Positions 63,655 to 64,000 of a stretch of 64,000 nt of DNA are shown piece by piece; position 1 is the first letter of the stretch; each line of letters opens with the position of its first letter. Source of the DNA: Nocardiopsis sp. ATB16-24 (GTDB lineage Bacteria > Actinomycetota > Actinomycetes > Streptosporangiales > Streptosporangiaceae); assembly GCF_030271535.1 (NCBI RefSeq), contig NZ_JASCXJ010000004.1:124001-188000 (forward strand). The letters are read 5' to 3'. Below the pieces are notes generated by a model. That model had not been told where the DNA came from. It saw nothing but the letters and a program-made list of their open reading frames with translations, and did no database searches. The translations under genes were made by a program, and so were the position numbers.

Positions 63655-64000
63655 CTACGAACGCACCAGCGGTGTGTCCACCAGGTGCTCGGCCACGAAC
63701 CAGGCCTGGAGCTCGTTGGTGCGGATCACGTCGGACACCATGATGTCGTTGGTGCCGTCATCGCCCAGCTCCTGCGTGCGCGCGGCGGCGTCGTGGGCGT
63801 CCTCCAGGATCGTCTCGTGCGCCGCCAACAGGCGGGAGAGCATCGCGGGCACCTCCTCGGCGCCGTTCGGCGGGCGCGGGATGCTGGTGATCTCGGCCAC
63901 GTGCCTGGGGTCGCCGACCGCCACACCTCCGAGGGTCTGTACACGCTCGGCCAGACCGTCGATCAGCTCCGCCTGTTCGTCCGCGTGCTTGTCCATCAGC
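63655..64000 (-). CDS. dps: Dps-family ferritin-like protein (partial, N-terminus outside window)
   Basis: At least 114 residues of the C-terminal part of a Dps protein: KHADEQAELIDGLAERVQTLGG, then a long helix pair (MLSRLLAAHETILEDAHDAAARTQELGDDGTNDIMVSDVIRTNELQAWFVAEHL). These match the second half of the four-helix Dps subunit. The frame continues through the window edge, so the start and the ferroxidase-site N-terminal helices are not visible. Dps proteins store iron and protect DNA. Confidence 0.85.
   Translation of the reverse strand, partial: LMDKHADEQAELIDGLAERVQTLGGVAVGDPRHVAEITSIPRPPNGAEEVPAMLSRLLAAHETILEDAHDAAARTQELGDDGTNDIMVSDVIRTNELQAWFVAEHLVDTPLVRS

Overview
The window is about 64 kb of very GC-rich actinomycete chromosome. 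Evidence is GTG and TTG starts, GC-rich hairpin terminators, F420-type and mycothiol-era enzymes, TspO, DUF2267, an AfsA-type protein and an actinobacterial type I-E CRISPR repeat. Gene content looks most like a filamentous actinobacterium, possibly Nocardiopsaceae, but the family assignment is inference. No rRNA, tRNA, prophage or insertion sequence was recognised. Most of the window is ordinary accessory chromosome arranged in short operons.

Region 1 (1-11.3 kb). A SulP anion transporter sits behind a MerR-type promoter, next to an MFS transporter and a MerR regulator. Then comes a redox island: two membrane-anchored DsbA-like oxidoreductases, CcdA, a small membrane protein with a CPVC motif, a beta-propeller lipoprotein, two BlaI-family repressors and one BlaR1-like M56 protease without a penicillin-sensor domain. 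Three perfect copies of one operator, TTCTAT-N5-ATAGAA, stand 43 to 50 bp upstream of the starts of the two dsbA genes and the CPVC gene. This suggests a BlaI/M56 signalling system that controls envelope thiol-disulfide exchange.

Region 2 (11.3-18.6 kb). A MarR regulator is divergent from a membrane protein. A 1.3 kb AT-richer stretch holds a small ORF and one of two diverged inverted copies of a ~160 bp element. A four-gene operon follows: KASIII, SDR, AfsA-like hotdog protein and acyl-CoA-oxidase-like protein. It lies behind tandem palindromes and looks like a small fatty-acid-derived signal (butyrolactone/butenolide type) pathway.

Region 3 (18.6-40.4 kb). This holds a bacteriocin-associated-type membrane protein, a secreted lipase, an anchored hydrolase, TspO, a glutathionyl-hydroquinone-reductase-type GST, an FAD monooxygenase, a folP2/LigB-like/RibD-like operon, PrsW, an MBL hydrolase, an aminoglycoside-phosphotransferase-fold kinase, a DoxX-like protein and a PAP2-diacylglycerol-kinase fusion. 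A decayed locus follows: a truncated, frameshifted SDR pseudogene and an MFS pump that has lost its middle helices, then two VOC proteins and an ECF sigma factor with a SnoaL-like tail.

Region 4 (40.5-54 kb). A one-spacer type I-E CRISPR array with a leader but no cas genes is followed by small proteins, a Cys-rich copper-binding four-helix protein, and a P450 / CocE hydrolase / ATP-grasp operon. Next come DUF2267, an SDR coupled to a 19-codon upstream ORF, an F420-dependent LLM oxidoreductase, a proline-rich small protein and a ClpC-type unfoldase.

Region 5 (54-64 kb). This is a sulfur/methionine region: a leader peptide before metY-metX, a solitary metQ behind a structured leader, and an ssuABC-like transporter behind a palindromic operator. 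An aldo/keto reductase and a xylulokinase are interspersed. The window ends inside a Dps gene.
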